From DATILL01 sp035476575 (GTDB lineage Bacteria; Actinomycetota; Actinomycetes; Mycobacteriales; JACQDL01): 23,872 nt of DNA. Position numbers and translations under genes: made by a program. Positions 1 through 7,422 of the stretch are shown piece after piece. The stretch spans positions 1-23,872 of the forward strand of contig DATILL010000107.1 in NCBI GenBank assembly GCA_035476575.1, written 5' to 3'. A model generated the notes under the pieces. It was not told the DNA's origin, ran no database searches, and saw only the letters and a program-made list of their open reading frames with translations. Each line of letters starts with the position of its first letter. Positions within the stretch are counted from its first letter, which is position 1.

Positions 1-889
1 TGCGCAGACCGACGTCGAGCACCTTCACCGACTCGGCGTCCAGGCGCCGCAGGCTCTCCATGAGCACCTCGGCCCCACCCGCCACCGGGACCGTGATGCG
101 CCGGATGCGCTCCTCGACGACCAGCTCCCCCACCGCCACCGGCGCCAACGCCGCCCTGGCCGCGGCCAGGTCAGACTCCTCGCTCACCACAATCTCCAGC
201 CGCTCGCCGCCGACCTGGTCCTTGAGCTGGTCAGCAGTGCCCTTGGCGATCAGCCGCCCGTGGTCCATCACCACGACCTGATGGGCGAGCCGGTCCGCCT
301 CCTCCATGTACTGCGTCGTGAGCAGCAGCGAGCTGCCACTGGCGACCAGCTCGGCGATGACATCCCACATGCCGATCCGGCTGCGCGGGTCCAGCCCGGT
401 GGTCGGCTCGTCCAGGAACAGGACGCTCGGCCTGGCCACCAGCGCGGCGGCCAGGTCCAGCCGGCGCCGCATGCCCCCGGAGTACCCCTTGACCACCCGG
501 TCGGCCGCCTCGACGAGGTCGAACAGCTCCAGCAGCTCGCGGGCCCGCACCCGGCTGGCCCGCCGGCCAAGATGGTAGAGCCGGGCCACCATGTCCAGGT
601 TCTCGAAGCCGGTCAGGTTCTCGTCGACGGCGGCGTACTGCCCCGACAGGCCGATCCCGCGGCGCAGCGCGCGCGCGTCCGCCACCACGTCCAGGCCGGC
701 GACCCGCGCCGTCCCCGAGTCCGGCCGCAGCAACGTGGTGAACACCCGCACCGCGGTCGTCTTGCCCGCGCCGTTGGGGCCGAGGAGGGCGGTGACGGTG
801 CCCTCCGGGACGGCGAGGTCGAACCCATCCAGCGCCACCACCGACCCGTACCGCTTGACCAGCCGCTCGGCCACGATCGCGTCTGCCAT
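1..889 (-). CDS. DrrA-like ABC transporter ATP-binding protein (3' end outside window)
   Basis: Cytoplasmic ATPase subunit of an ABC exporter of the daunorubicin-resistance (DrrA) type, which normally pairs with a DrrB-like permease; the permease is presumably beyond the left edge. I read 296 codons from ATG at 889, preceded by a strong GGAGG four bases upstream. Visible motifs: Walker A GPNGAGKT (residues 37-44), Q-loop Gln84, a signature variant YSGGM (136-140), Walker B VLFLDEP (156-162) and TTQYMEEAD (191-199), where Gln193 takes the H-loop position, as is usual in DrrA proteins. Family members are about 310-330 residues, so only a short C-terminal piece is missing. The substrate cannot be read from the ATPase. 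The family call is firm; a role in drug export is inference. Confidence 0.93.
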   Translation of the reverse strand, partial: MADAIVAERLVKRYGSVVALDGFDLAVPEGTVTALLGPNGAGKTTAVRVFTTLLRPDSGTARVAGLDVVADARALRRGIGLSGQYAAVDENLTGFENLDMVARLYHLGRRASRVRARELLELFDLVEAADRVVKGYSGGMRRRLDLAAALVARPSVLFLDEPTTGLDPRSRIGMWDVIAELVASGSSLLLTTQYMEEADRLAHQVVVMDHGRLIAKGTADQLKDQVGGERLEIVVSEESDLAAARAALAPVAVGELVVEERIRRITVPVAGGAEVLMESLRRLDAESVKVLDVGLR

Positions 890-996
890 GCCACCTCCAT
901 ACGACGAGCTCCAGGCTCAGCTACCACCATCCTGGACCAGCCCACCGACAGAACCCGCCGACGGGCACTGATGGACCTAACGCTGCCCCCGGCACC

Positions 997-1063
997 GCGA
1001 CTTGTCGTGGGAATTTCACCATTTCTGCGTCCGGATTGTGCGACTTATCCTTGACAAGTCCCG
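997..1063 (+). repeat. Palindromic interspersed repeat, copy 1
   Basis: A 67-bp element with imperfect 11-bp terminal inverted repeats (CGCGACTTGTC from 996; GACAAGTCCCG at 1053-1063). It matches copy 2 (1573-1639, opposite strand) at about 55 of 67 positions by my hand alignment. It carries no reading frame. It resembles a small non-autonomous element or a REP-like palindrome; which one cannot be decided from two copies. Confidence 0.8.
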
Positions 1064-1074
1064 AAGGGCCCCCT

Positions 1075-1107
1075 CGGTGACGAGCCGCCGCCCGCCGCTC
1101 GTCACCG
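1075..1107. repeat. Perfect 11-bp inverted repeat (strong hairpin)
   Basis: CGGTGACGAGC at 1075-1085 is the exact reverse complement of 1097-1107, with an 11-base GC-rich loop. It lies about 195 bp downstream of the small minus-strand gene at 1302-1553. It could be a factor-independent terminator of the actinobacterial type that lacks a U-tract, or a protein-binding palindrome. There is no T-run on either side. Confidence 0.5.
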
Positions 1108-1301
1108 CGGCCGGCTGCTACCGTAGGCCCGAGCGGGACACGCCGGCGGACCAGCAGGGGCACGTCGACCGCACCCGGGAGCTGGCCCGGACCGTGCTCG
1201 CCGCCAGCACCGCGGTCGAATGGTTCGACGCGGTCTCCCGTGACACGGTCGGCACGCTGAGCCGGGAGGACCTGGAGCGGTCCAGCTCCGGTGACGACCG
1301 G

Positions 1302-1553
1302 CTACTCGGGCTCCGTGGCGACCTCGTCGGCGGTGGCCCGGTCGGCGGCCGGGTGCTCCACCAGAGCGAGCACGCGGCTGGCCATGAAGCGGGCCGTGCG
1401 TACCGGGTTGCCGCCGCGGGTGACCTCGGAGACCTCCACGACGCCGCGCCCGGTGCGGATGTCCACGCGACGGCCGTTGCGCGTCGCGACGATGTTGTAG
1501 GTGCGTACCTGCTCACCCGCGTCGATCATGATCTCTACCCGGTCGCCCTTCAT
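1302..1553 (-). CDS. Small conserved-looking protein of unknown function
   Basis: 83 residues beginning MKGDRVEIMIDAGEQVRTYN. I chose ATG 1553 over the in-frame ATG at 1562 because an AGGA lies eight bases before it. The N-terminal two thirds looks like a beta-rich fold, with alternating hydrophobic and charged residues and two short Gly/Arg turns. The C-terminus is a short amphipathic helix followed by an acidic tail. There are no cysteines, signal peptide or membrane segment. It is transcribed with the nitrate operon strand but separated from nirD by about 100 bp containing repeat copy 2, so it probably has its own promoter. Codon use is typical of real genes here. I do not recognise the family. 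Confidence 0.6.
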   Translation of the reverse strand: MKGDRVEIMIDAGEQVRTYNIVATRNGRRVDIRTGRGVVEVSEVTRGGNPVRTARFMASRVLALVEHPAADRATADEVATEPE

Positions 1554-1572
1554 GACCTGCATCCTAGGCGTG

Positions 1573-1639
1573 CGCGACCTGTCGAGGATAAGTCGAACAT
1601 TTCGGGCGCGGAAATGGCGAACTTCCCCTGACAAGTCGC
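1573..1639 (-). repeat. Palindromic interspersed repeat, copy 2 (inverted)
   Basis: Reverse-complement copy of the element at 997-1063, with 12 mismatches in 67. Its ends, CGCGACCTGTC (1573-1583) and GACAAGTCGCG (1630-1640), form an 11-bp terminal inverted repeat with one mismatch. It fills most of the gap between nirD's stop (1651) and the start of the small gene (1553). A transcript through it could fold into a long hairpin, so it may end nirD transcription. It sits just upstream of the small gene's start and may affect that gene's expression. Confidence 0.8.
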
Positions 1640-1650
1640 GGCCACCCCCG

Positions 1651-1971
1651 CTACGGGGCGGTTGAGACGACGACCTGGCCGGCGTCGTCCCAGGCCCGGA
1701 ACACCCGCACCCGGAGATCCCCCGTGGTACAGGAGCCGTCCGCGAAGGCGAACGCGTTGCCGTGCAGCGGGCACACCACCAGCTCGCCGTCGATCTGCCC
1801 ATCGGCCAGCGGCCCGCCGCGGTGCGGGCAGACCGCCTGGACCGCCCGCAGCCCACCGTCGCCACGCAGCCGGAACACCGCGAGCCACTCGCCGTTCACG
1901 GCGTACGCACGCCCCTCACCGACCGGGATCTCCGCCACCGGACCCAGCACGTGCCGGTGCCCCGCGCTCAT
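1651..1971 (-). CDS. nirD: Nitrite reductase small subunit (Rieske [2Fe-2S])
   Basis: Small subunit of cytoplasmic NAD(P)H-dependent assimilatory nitrite reductase, which reduces nitrite to ammonium together with NirB. 106 residues, the usual NirD size. The Rieske ligands are complete: Cys48-x-His50 (CPHRGG) and Cys67-x2-His70 (CPLHG). The start ATG at 1971 overlaps the nirB stop (ATGA, 1968-1971), so translation is coupled and subunit stoichiometry is probably set this way; only a weak AGGTG precedes it. Some NirD proteins lack the cluster ligands, but this one retains all four, which agrees with a working electron-transfer domain. It is the last gene of the operon, followed by palindromic repeat copy 2. 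Confidence 0.95.
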   Translation of the reverse strand: MSAGHRHVLGPVAEIPVGEGRAYAVNGEWLAVFRLRGDGGLRAVQAVCPHRGGPLADGQIDGELVVCPLHGNAFAFADGSCTTGDLRVRVFRAWDDAGQVVVSTAP

Positions 1972-4541
1972 TGGGCCGGCACCTGCGGCGGCTCGACCTG
2001 CGGCAGCGAGTCGCGGAACTGACCGCTGGTGACCGGCTCCCGGCTCTCCAGCCACGGGTCCGCGTAAGCGTCGACGGACTCCTGCATCCGGGCGTCGAGC
2101 CCGGCCACGACGCCGTCCCGGTCCTCGACCAGGATCGCCCGCAGCTCCTCGATCCCGACCCGCGGCACAAAGTCATAGGTCCGCTCCAGCCAGCCTGCCT
2201 GCTCCCGGTAGTACTGCATGAACGTGCCGCACAGCCGCAGCGCCTCCGCCGCCGAGCCCACCCGCGCCAGCACGTCCCCCCTCCGGACGGTGGCCCCCGC
2301 CGCGCCGCCGACGTAGACGTCCCATCTCCCCTCGCCCACGGCGACCACCCCGACGTCCTTGACCATCGCCTCGGAGCAGTTGCGCGGGCAGCCGGCCACC
2401 GCGAGCTTCAGCTTCGCCGGGCTCTCCAGCCCCTTGTACCGCTCCTCCAGCTCGATCCCCAGCGCCGTGGAGTCGCCCAGCCCGTAGCGGCAGAAGTCGG
2501 TGCCCACACACGTCTTCACCGTCCGGAAGCTCTTGCCGTACGCGTACCCGGACGGCATTCCCAGGTCGGCCCACACCTTGGGCAGGTCCTCCTTGCGCAC
2601 GCCGAGCAGGTCGATCCGCTGCCCGCCGGTGATCTTGATCATCGGTACGTCGTACTTGTCGGCCACGTCGGCGATCCGCCGGAGCTGGGCGGAGCTGGTG
2701 ACCCCGCCGGAGATCCGCGGCACCACCGAGAACGTCCCGTCCCGCTGGATGTTCGCGTGCACCCGGTCGTTGATGAACCGGGCGTCCCGCTCGTCGACGT
2801 ACTCCCGACCCCAGATCGTCCTCAGCAACGACGCCAGCGGCATCTTGCTCCGGACGTCCTCCCGCCCGTCGCGGGACAGCTCGGCGAACACCGCCGACAC
2901 CGACCGCAGCCCGCGGGTGCGGATCTCCTCGGTCAGCTCCGGCTTGGTCATCGGGATGGCGGGCACGTACCACCGGCTGGCCTGGTCCTCCGCCAGGTCG
3001 CCGCCGGCGGCCAGCTCGACGATCTGCCTGACCAGGCCCTTGCAGGAGCCGCAGCCCTTGCCGGCCCGGGTCTTGTTCATCACGTCGGCGAGTGTGCTCG
3101 TCCCGGCCCGTACGCACGCGACCAGGTCGCCCCTGCTGACCCCGTTGCAGTCGCAGACCTGAGCGTTGTCGGCCAGCTCCCCCACCCCGGCGGACGCCGA
3201 GCCGGCAAGCTGGAACAGCAGCTCCGCCCGATCCTCGGGCAGCGGCAGCCCCCGGTCGAAGGCCTGGATGAGGAACGCGACCCGGCTCGTCTCGCCGAGC
3301 AGCGTCGCGCCGACCAGCCGGCCGTGGCGCACCACCACGCTCTTGTACACGCCCCGCCGTGGCTCGGTGAAGCGGACAAGCTCGTCGTCCTCCCGCTCCG
3401 GCCGCTTGAGCCCCATCTGGGCCACGTCCACCCCGGCTACCTTGAGCTTGGTGGCCATCCGCGAGCCGTGGTACGCCGCCGTCGGGTTGGCACCGGTGAT
3501 GTGGTCGGCGAGCACCGACGTCTGCTCCCACAGGGGGGCCACCAGGCCGTAGACCTCGCCGCGGTGCTGTACGCACTCCCCGACGGCGTAGATGTCATCG
3601 TCGTCCACCGAGCGGAGCTGGTCGTCGACCACGATCGCGCGCTGCACGGTCAGCCCGGACACAACGCCGAGGCCGACGTTGGGGCGGATGCCCGCGGTCA
3701 CCACGACCATGTCGCACTCGAGGGTCTCGCCATCGGCGAACCGCACGCCCGCAACGGTGCCGGCAGCAGCGCCGTCAGTGCCGTCAGCAGCGGCCCGGCA
3801 GATCCCGGAGGTGCGCGCGCCGGTACGCACGGTGATGCCCAGCGCCTCGACGGCGCGCCGCAGGATGGCGCCAGCCTCCTCGTCGAGCTGCTGGCTCATC
3901 AGCACCGGCGAGGACTGCACGACGTGCACGACCATCCCCTGCCGGCGCAGGCCGTAGGCGGCCTCCAGGCCGAGCAGGCCACCGCCGATGACGACCGCGC
4001 GCCGGTGCGACCGGGCGTAGCCGATCATCGCGGTGGTGTCGTCGAGGGTGCGGAACCCGAACACGCCGGGGGTGAGCGTGCGGTCGTCGGCCCACATGCC
4101 GTCCATCTGGGGGAAGAAGGTGCGGCTCCCGGTGGCGATGATCAGCTTGTCGTACGGCGTGGTCGCGCCGTCGTCGCTGAACACCTTCTTGGCGAACCGG
4201 TCGACGCGGACGACCCGCACCCCGCTGTGCAGGGTGACGCCGTTCTCGGCGTACCACCGCATCGGGTTGAGGTAGATGTCCTCATAGGGGTCTTGATCGG
4301 GGTCCACGCCCGACTCGGTGCGGGGCTCGGTGCCGGCCGCCGGGCCACCGCCGGACCCGCCGCCGGACCCGCCCAGCTCCGACAGGACGGTGGACAGCAT
4401 GATCCGGTTGTAGTTGCCGTACGGCTCGGCACCGAAGATCGTGATGCCGAACCGGTCCCCGCCGCCACGGTGCAGGATCTCCTCCACCGCCCGCGCGCCG
4501 GCCATCCCGTTGCCGACCACGACCAGCCGCTTCCGGGCCAT
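1968..4541 (-). CDS. nirB: Nitrite reductase [NAD(P)H] large subunit
   Basis: 857-residue siroheme flavoprotein that reduces nitrite to ammonium with six electrons from NAD(P)H. Domains in order: FAD-binding Rossmann GNGMAG (10-15); NAD(P)H-binding GGGLLGLEAA (186-195); a BFD-type [2Fe-2S] domain with Cys463/465 and Cys497/500; then the nitrite/sulfite reductase half-domains, with [4Fe-4S]-siroheme ligands Cys678, Cys684, Cys718 and Cys722 (C-x5-C and C-x3-C). All expected ligands are present, so the enzyme should be active. ATG 4541 has GGAGG six bases upstream and lies one base past the upstream gene's stop. Oddity: residues about 57-85 form a Gly/Ser/Asp-rich insertion encoded partly by a 12-bp repeat. 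No siroheme synthase or nitrate transporter is in the window. Confidence 0.97.
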   Translation of the reverse strand: MARKRLVVVGNGMAGARAVEEILHRGGGDRFGITIFGAEPYGNYNRIMLSTVLSELGGSGGGSGGGPAAGTEPRTESGVDPDQDPYEDIYLNPMRWYAENGVTLHSGVRVVRVDRFAKKVFSDDGATTPYDKLIIATGSRTFFPQMDGMWADDRTLTPGVFGFRTLDDTTAMIGYARSHRRAVVIGGGLLGLEAAYGLRRQGMVVHVVQSSPVLMSQQLDEEAGAILRRAVEALGITVRTGARTSGICRAAADGTDGAAAGTVAGVRFADGETLECDMVVVTAGIRPNVGLGVVSGLTVQRAIVVDDQLRSVDDDDIYAVGECVQHRGEVYGLVAPLWEQTSVLADHITGANPTAAYHGSRMATKLKVAGVDVAQMGLKRPEREDDELVRFTEPRRGVYKSVVVRHGRLVGATLLGETSRVAFLIQAFDRGLPLPEDRAELLFQLAGSASAGVGELADNAQVCDCNGVSRGDLVACVRAGTSTLADVMNKTRAGKGCGSCKGLVRQIVELAAGGDLAEDQASRWYVPAIPMTKPELTEEIRTRGLRSVSAVFAELSRDGREDVRSKMPLASLLRTIWGREYVDERDARFINDRVHANIQRDGTFSVVPRISGGVTSSAQLRRIADVADKYDVPMIKITGGQRIDLLGVRKEDLPKVWADLGMPSGYAYGKSFRTVKTCVGTDFCRYGLGDSTALGIELEERYKGLESPAKLKLAVAGCPRNCSEAMVKDVGVVAVGEGRWDVYVGGAAGATVRRGDVLARVGSAAEALRLCGTFMQYYREQAGWLERTYDFVPRVGIEELRAILVEDRDGVVAGLDARMQESVDAYADPWLESREPVTSGQFRDSLPQVEPPQVPAQ

Positions 4542-4542
4542 C

Positions 4543-4890
4543 TCAGACCTCCACCAAGCCCAGGTCGATCACGACGGTGCCGGTCAGCCCGTCCGGCGCG
4601 GCCAGGTGCAGCTCGATGGTGGTGTCCTCCTCCAGGTCCTCCACCACCCGCAGCGCCACGTGGCAGTGGCCCTTGGCGCCGATCGGGAAGTAGCGCATGG
4701 GTACGCCGTCGCGGACCATGACGACGGCGACCAGCTCGCTGCTGCTGTTCCCGCCGCGGAAGTACAGCGGCTGCGTGATCACCCCTACCGGCACCGAGTA
4801 GCTGAGGTTGGCGTGCAGCAGGGTCGGCTTGTCCAGGCCCTTGCCCTCGAACGGGTAGACCCCCTGCAGGAAGCGAGGCGTGCTCTGCAT
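4543..4890 (-). CDS. Small conserved protein of nitrate-assimilation loci
   Basis: 115 residues starting MQSTPRFLQG, lying between nitrate reductase and nirB and ending one base before nirB. ATG 4890 is preferred over an in-frame GTG at 4902 because GGAGG sits five bases before the ATG. The sequence is beta-rich with a conserved-looking core (YFRGGNSS near the middle, then MRYFPIGAKGHCH) and a C-terminal run of alternating hydrophobic residues. No signal peptide, membrane segment or cofactor motif is visible. From memory, similar small proteins sit beside nitrate/nitrite reductase genes in actinomycetes, but I know no assigned function. Position suggests a structural or assembly role for one of the two reductases; this is inference. 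Confidence 0.8.
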   Translation of the reverse strand: MQSTPRFLQGVYPFEGKGLDKPTLLHANLSYSVPVGVITQPLYFRGGNSSSELVAVVMVRDGVPMRYFPIGAKGHCHVALRVVEDLEEDTTIELHLAAPDGLTGTVVIDLGLVEV

Positions 4891-4902
4891 GCTGTCCTCC
4901 AC

Positions 4903-4950
4903 GTCAGTCGTCGGTCGAGTCAGTCGTCGGTCGAGTCAGTCGTCGGTCGG
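4903..4950. repeat. Three tandem copies of a 16-bp unit
   Basis: The unit GTCAGTCGTCGGTCGA is present three times (4903-4918, 4919-4934, 4935-4950; the last copy ends in G). It spans the 3' end of the nitrate reductase gene and reaches into the spacer before the next start. Because 16 is not a multiple of three, each copy is read in a different frame and together they encode the protein's C-terminal tail and its stop. Confidence 0.9.
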
Positions 4951-7225
4951 GTGCGGGTTGGTCCGGTCCGGTCCGGGCACGGCCACGCTCCGGCGCCACA
5001 TCGGCGTCCGGCCGGGGGCCCGTGCCCGGCAGCCGGCTCACCGCGACCGCGCAGTTCTTGAGCTCCGGCATCCGCGAGTGCGGGTCCAGGGCGGCGCTGG
5101 TCAGCGCGTTGGCCTTCGCCCGGCCGCCCCAGTGGAACGGCACGAACACGGTGTCGGACCGGAGCGTGTCGGTGACCCTGGCCCGCAGCACGGCGGTGCC
5201 ACGGCGGGTGGTCAGCCGGATGTCCTCCCCGTCGGCGACGCCGACCAGCCGGGCCAGCTCAGGGTGGATCTCGGCGTACGGGCACGGCTCGGCGGCCCGC
5301 GGCGTCGGGCTGCGCCGGGTCTGGGTGCCGGACTGGTAGTGCATCCTGGTGCGTCCGGTGGTCAACACGAAGGGGAAGTCGGCGTCCGGCTCCTCGCCTG
5401 GCGCCCGGTGCTCGACGGCGACGAACCGGGCCCGCCCGTCGGGCGTAGGAAATGACTCGGCGAACAGCCGCGGGGTGCCCGGATGCCCCTCCGCCGGGCA
5501 GGGCCAGAACAGCTCCTCCCCGGCGGCCAGCCGCTCCACGCTGATCCCGGAGTAGTCGGCCGGGCCGCCCGCGCTGGCCCGGCGCAGCTCGTCGTACACC
5601 TCCCGCGGGTCATCGGCGAAGTACGCGCCGCGGCCGAGCCGCTCGGCCAGCAGCCGCAAGATCTCCAGGTCTGTGCGCACCCCCGCGGGCGGGTCGGTGA
5701 CCTTCCGGCGGAGGAGCACCCGGCCCTCCAGGTTGGTCATGGTGCCGTCCTCCTCCGCCCACTGCGTGGTCGGCAGCACGACGTCGGCCAGGGCGGCGGT
5801 CTCGGAGCGGAAGAAGTCGGACACCACCAGGAGGTCCAGCGCGCCCAGCCGGTCCAGGACGCGGTTGCTGTTCGGCGCGGACACAGCGATGTTCGACGCC
5901 ATCACCAGCAGCACCCGCACGCCGCCGTCGGTGCCCAGCCGGTCCAGCATCTGGTACGCCGACAGGCCCGGCTGGGGCAGCTCCTCCGGCCGGACGCCCC
6001 ACACGGCCGCGACGTGCGCCCGCGCGGCCGGGTCGGTGAGCCGGCGGTAGCCGGGTAGCTGGTCGGTCTTCTGGCCGTGCTCCCGGCCGCCCTGCCCGTT
6101 GCCCTGGCCGGTGACGGTGCCGTACCCGCAGCCGCGCCGGCCGGGCAGCCCGAGAGCCAGCGCCAGGTTGACATAGGCCTGCGCGGTGTCGGTGCCGTTG
6201 CTGTGCTGCTCGGCACCCCGCGCGGTGAGCACCATCGCGGTGCGGGCGGTGGCCAGCGCCCGCACCGTCTCGGCCAGCGCCACCACGGGCACCCCGGTGA
6301 TCCGCTCCACCCGGTCCGGCCAGTACGCGCGCGCCGAACGCCGTACGGCGGCGAAGCCGGTCGTACGGCGGGCGATGTAGTCGTGGTCGACGATGCCCTC
6401 CCGCAGCGCGATGTGCAGCAGGCCGTTGGCCAGGGCCAGGTCGGTGCCCGGGATCGGCTGCAGGTGCCGGGAGGCGGCGCGGGCGGTCGCGGTGGCCCGG
6501 GGGTCGACGACGATGTGCTTGGCACCGCGCTCGCGGCCCGCCTCGAACCACTGCATCGCCGGTGGCATCGTGTCGGCCGGGTTGCTGCCCACCAGCAGGA
6601 CCACGTCGGCCTCGGCGAGGTCGGCCAGCGGGAACGGCAGGCCCCGATCGATGCCGAAGGCCCGCTGTGCCGCGACGGCGGCCGAGGACATGCAGAAGCG
6701 CCCGTTGTAGTCGATGGCCGAGCTGCGCAGCGCCACCCGGGCAAACTTGCCGAGCTGGTAGCCCTTCTCGTTGGTCAGGCCGCCGCCGCCGAAGCAGCCC
6801 ACACTGTCCGGGCCGTGCTCGCGCTGTGCCCGCCGGATCGCCGCCGTGACCCGGTCCAGGGCGTCGTCCCAGGTCGTCGGACGCAGCGGGGCGTGCCGGT
6901 GGTCGCGCACGAGTGGCTCGGTGACCCGCTCGGGGTGGCCGAGCAGCTCGGCGGCGCTCGCCCCCTTGACGCACAGCAGGCCGCGGTTGACCGGGAAGTC
7001 GGGCCGGCCGGCCAGGTCGAAGCCGCCGTCCCGCTGAGCCAGCGTGATCCCGCATTGCAGCGCGCAGTACGGGCAGTGCGTCGCGGTGAGCCCTCCTCCT
7101 GGCACGCCTTCCAGCCTTGAAGAAGCACGTTTCCAGCCGGTTGTCGGCACGTAACGTCGGCTGCAGGATGACCCGCCCGCCCCAGGTGGGCCGGCTGGCG
7201 GCTGGCCCGGCGTGCGGTTCGTCAT
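4904..7225 (-). CDS. nasA: Assimilatory nitrate reductase, molybdopterin catalytic subunit
   Basis: Cytoplasmic bis-MGD molybdoenzyme (NasA/NarB type) reducing nitrate to nitrite, which NirBD then reduces. 773 residues. The N-terminal [4Fe-4S] ligands are Cys51, Cys54, Cys58 and Cys85 (CPYCALQCG ... LLCVKG). Cys178 in GRFCMSSA is the expected Mo ligand, as in periplasmic and assimilatory nitrate reductases. The C-terminal molybdopterin dinucleotide-binding domain (about 600-735) includes FVPFHWGG. ATG 7225 has AGGG seven bases upstream. About 45 residues before the first cysteine are longer than usual and Pro/Gly/Arg-rich; no Tat twin-Arg signal with a hydrophobic core is seen, so the enzyme stays cytoplasmic. 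The C-terminal tail is built by a 16-bp tandem repeat. No BFD domain or separate electron-transfer subunit is visible. First gene of the operon. Confidence 0.96.
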   Translation of the reverse strand: MTNRTPGQPPAGPPGAGGSSCSRRYVPTTGWKRASSRLEGVPGGGLTATHCPYCALQCGITLAQRDGGFDLAGRPDFPVNRGLLCVKGASAAELLGHPERVTEPLVRDHRHAPLRPTTWDDALDRVTAAIRRAQREHGPDSVGCFGGGGLTNEKGYQLGKFARVALRSSAIDYNGRFCMSSAAVAAQRAFGIDRGLPFPLADLAEADVVLLVGSNPADTMPPAMQWFEAGRERGAKHIVVDPRATATARAASRHLQPIPGTDLALANGLLHIALREGIVDHDYIARRTTGFAAVRRSARAYWPDRVERITGVPVVALAETVRALATARTAMVLTARGAEQHSNGTDTAQAYVNLALALGLPGRRGCGYGTVTGQGNGQGGREHGQKTDQLPGYRRLTDPAARAHVAAVWGVRPEELPQPGLSAYQMLDRLGTDGGVRVLLVMASNIAVSAPNSNRVLDRLGALDLLVVSDFFRSETAALADVVLPTTQWAEEDGTMTNLEGRVLLRRKVTDPPAGVRTDLEILRLLAERLGRGAYFADDPREVYDELRRASAGGPADYSGISVERLAAGEELFWPCPAEGHPGTPRLFAESFPTPDGRARFVAVEHRAPGEEPDADFPFVLTTGRTRMHYQSGTQTRRSPTPRAAEPCPYAEIHPELARLVGVADGEDIRLTTRRGTAVLRARVTDTLRSDTVFVPFHWGGRAKANALTSAALDPHSRMPELKNCAVAVSRLPGTGPRPDADVAPERGRARTGPDQPAPDRRLTRPTTDSTDD

Positions 7226-7422
7226 CGATCAGCCCTTTTGACGCATCTCCCTCGGTGCCCGCGACGCCAATGCCTTAACCAGATGACCGTCCGTATATCG
7301 ATCGAACGAGATCACCGATCTCATCACCCAGAGGAGTTAGAGCATTCTCGCTCCGCGTAAATGCTACGGCGCCGCGCGCGAGGCTCCACGTTTGATGAAC
7401 ATCTGGCGTATTGTCTCCGTAT
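7226..7422. promoter_or_regulatory. Divergent promoter region between nitrate operon and protease-kinase operon
   Basis: This 197-bp gap separates two operons transcribed away from each other and is clearly more AT-rich than its flanks. It holds a perfect 6-3-6 palindrome GAGATC-ACC-GATCTC (7308-7322) and two copies of TCCGTATAT (7290-7298 and 7417-7425), the second overlapping the protease ATG. TATTGT (7409-7414) lies about eight bases before ATG 7423 and could be a -10 box for a leaderless transcript. I found no convincing GlnR-type box. Which gene each site controls is unknown. Confidence 0.55.

Larger units (their letters stand above)
890..1301. other. Intergenic stretch with repeat, hairpin and possible gene remnant
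   Basis: No convincing gene lies between the ABC ATPase start and the small gene ending at 1302. The stretch holds copy 1 of a palindromic repeat (997-1063) and a perfect 11-bp hairpin (1075-1107). From about 1141 to 1300 the plus strand has strong third-position G/C bias in one frame, ending in residues such as AVEWFDAVSRDTVGTLSRED. It has no clear start or Shine-Dalgarno, and the frame runs on antisense through the next gene to a stop at 1631. It may be the remnant of a gene; I do not recognise it. Confidence 0.4.

Noticed and set aside
1662..4721. Very long plus-strand open frame (about 1000 codons) opposite nirB
   Set aside because: It is antisense to nirB and nirD, whose cofactor ligands and domain order are unmistakable. 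Long antisense frames are expected in very GC-rich DNA, and the translation is low-complexity Arg/Pro/His-rich.
5610..7055. Long minus-strand frame of about 480 codons inside nitrate reductase
   Set aside because: Same strand but different frame from the molybdoenzyme; Gly/Arg/Pro-rich translation with no motif.
7226..7422. GlnR-type binding site upstream of the nitrate operon
   Set aside because: Expected from actinobacterial nitrogen control, but no pair of a/b half-sites with proper spacing could be read here.
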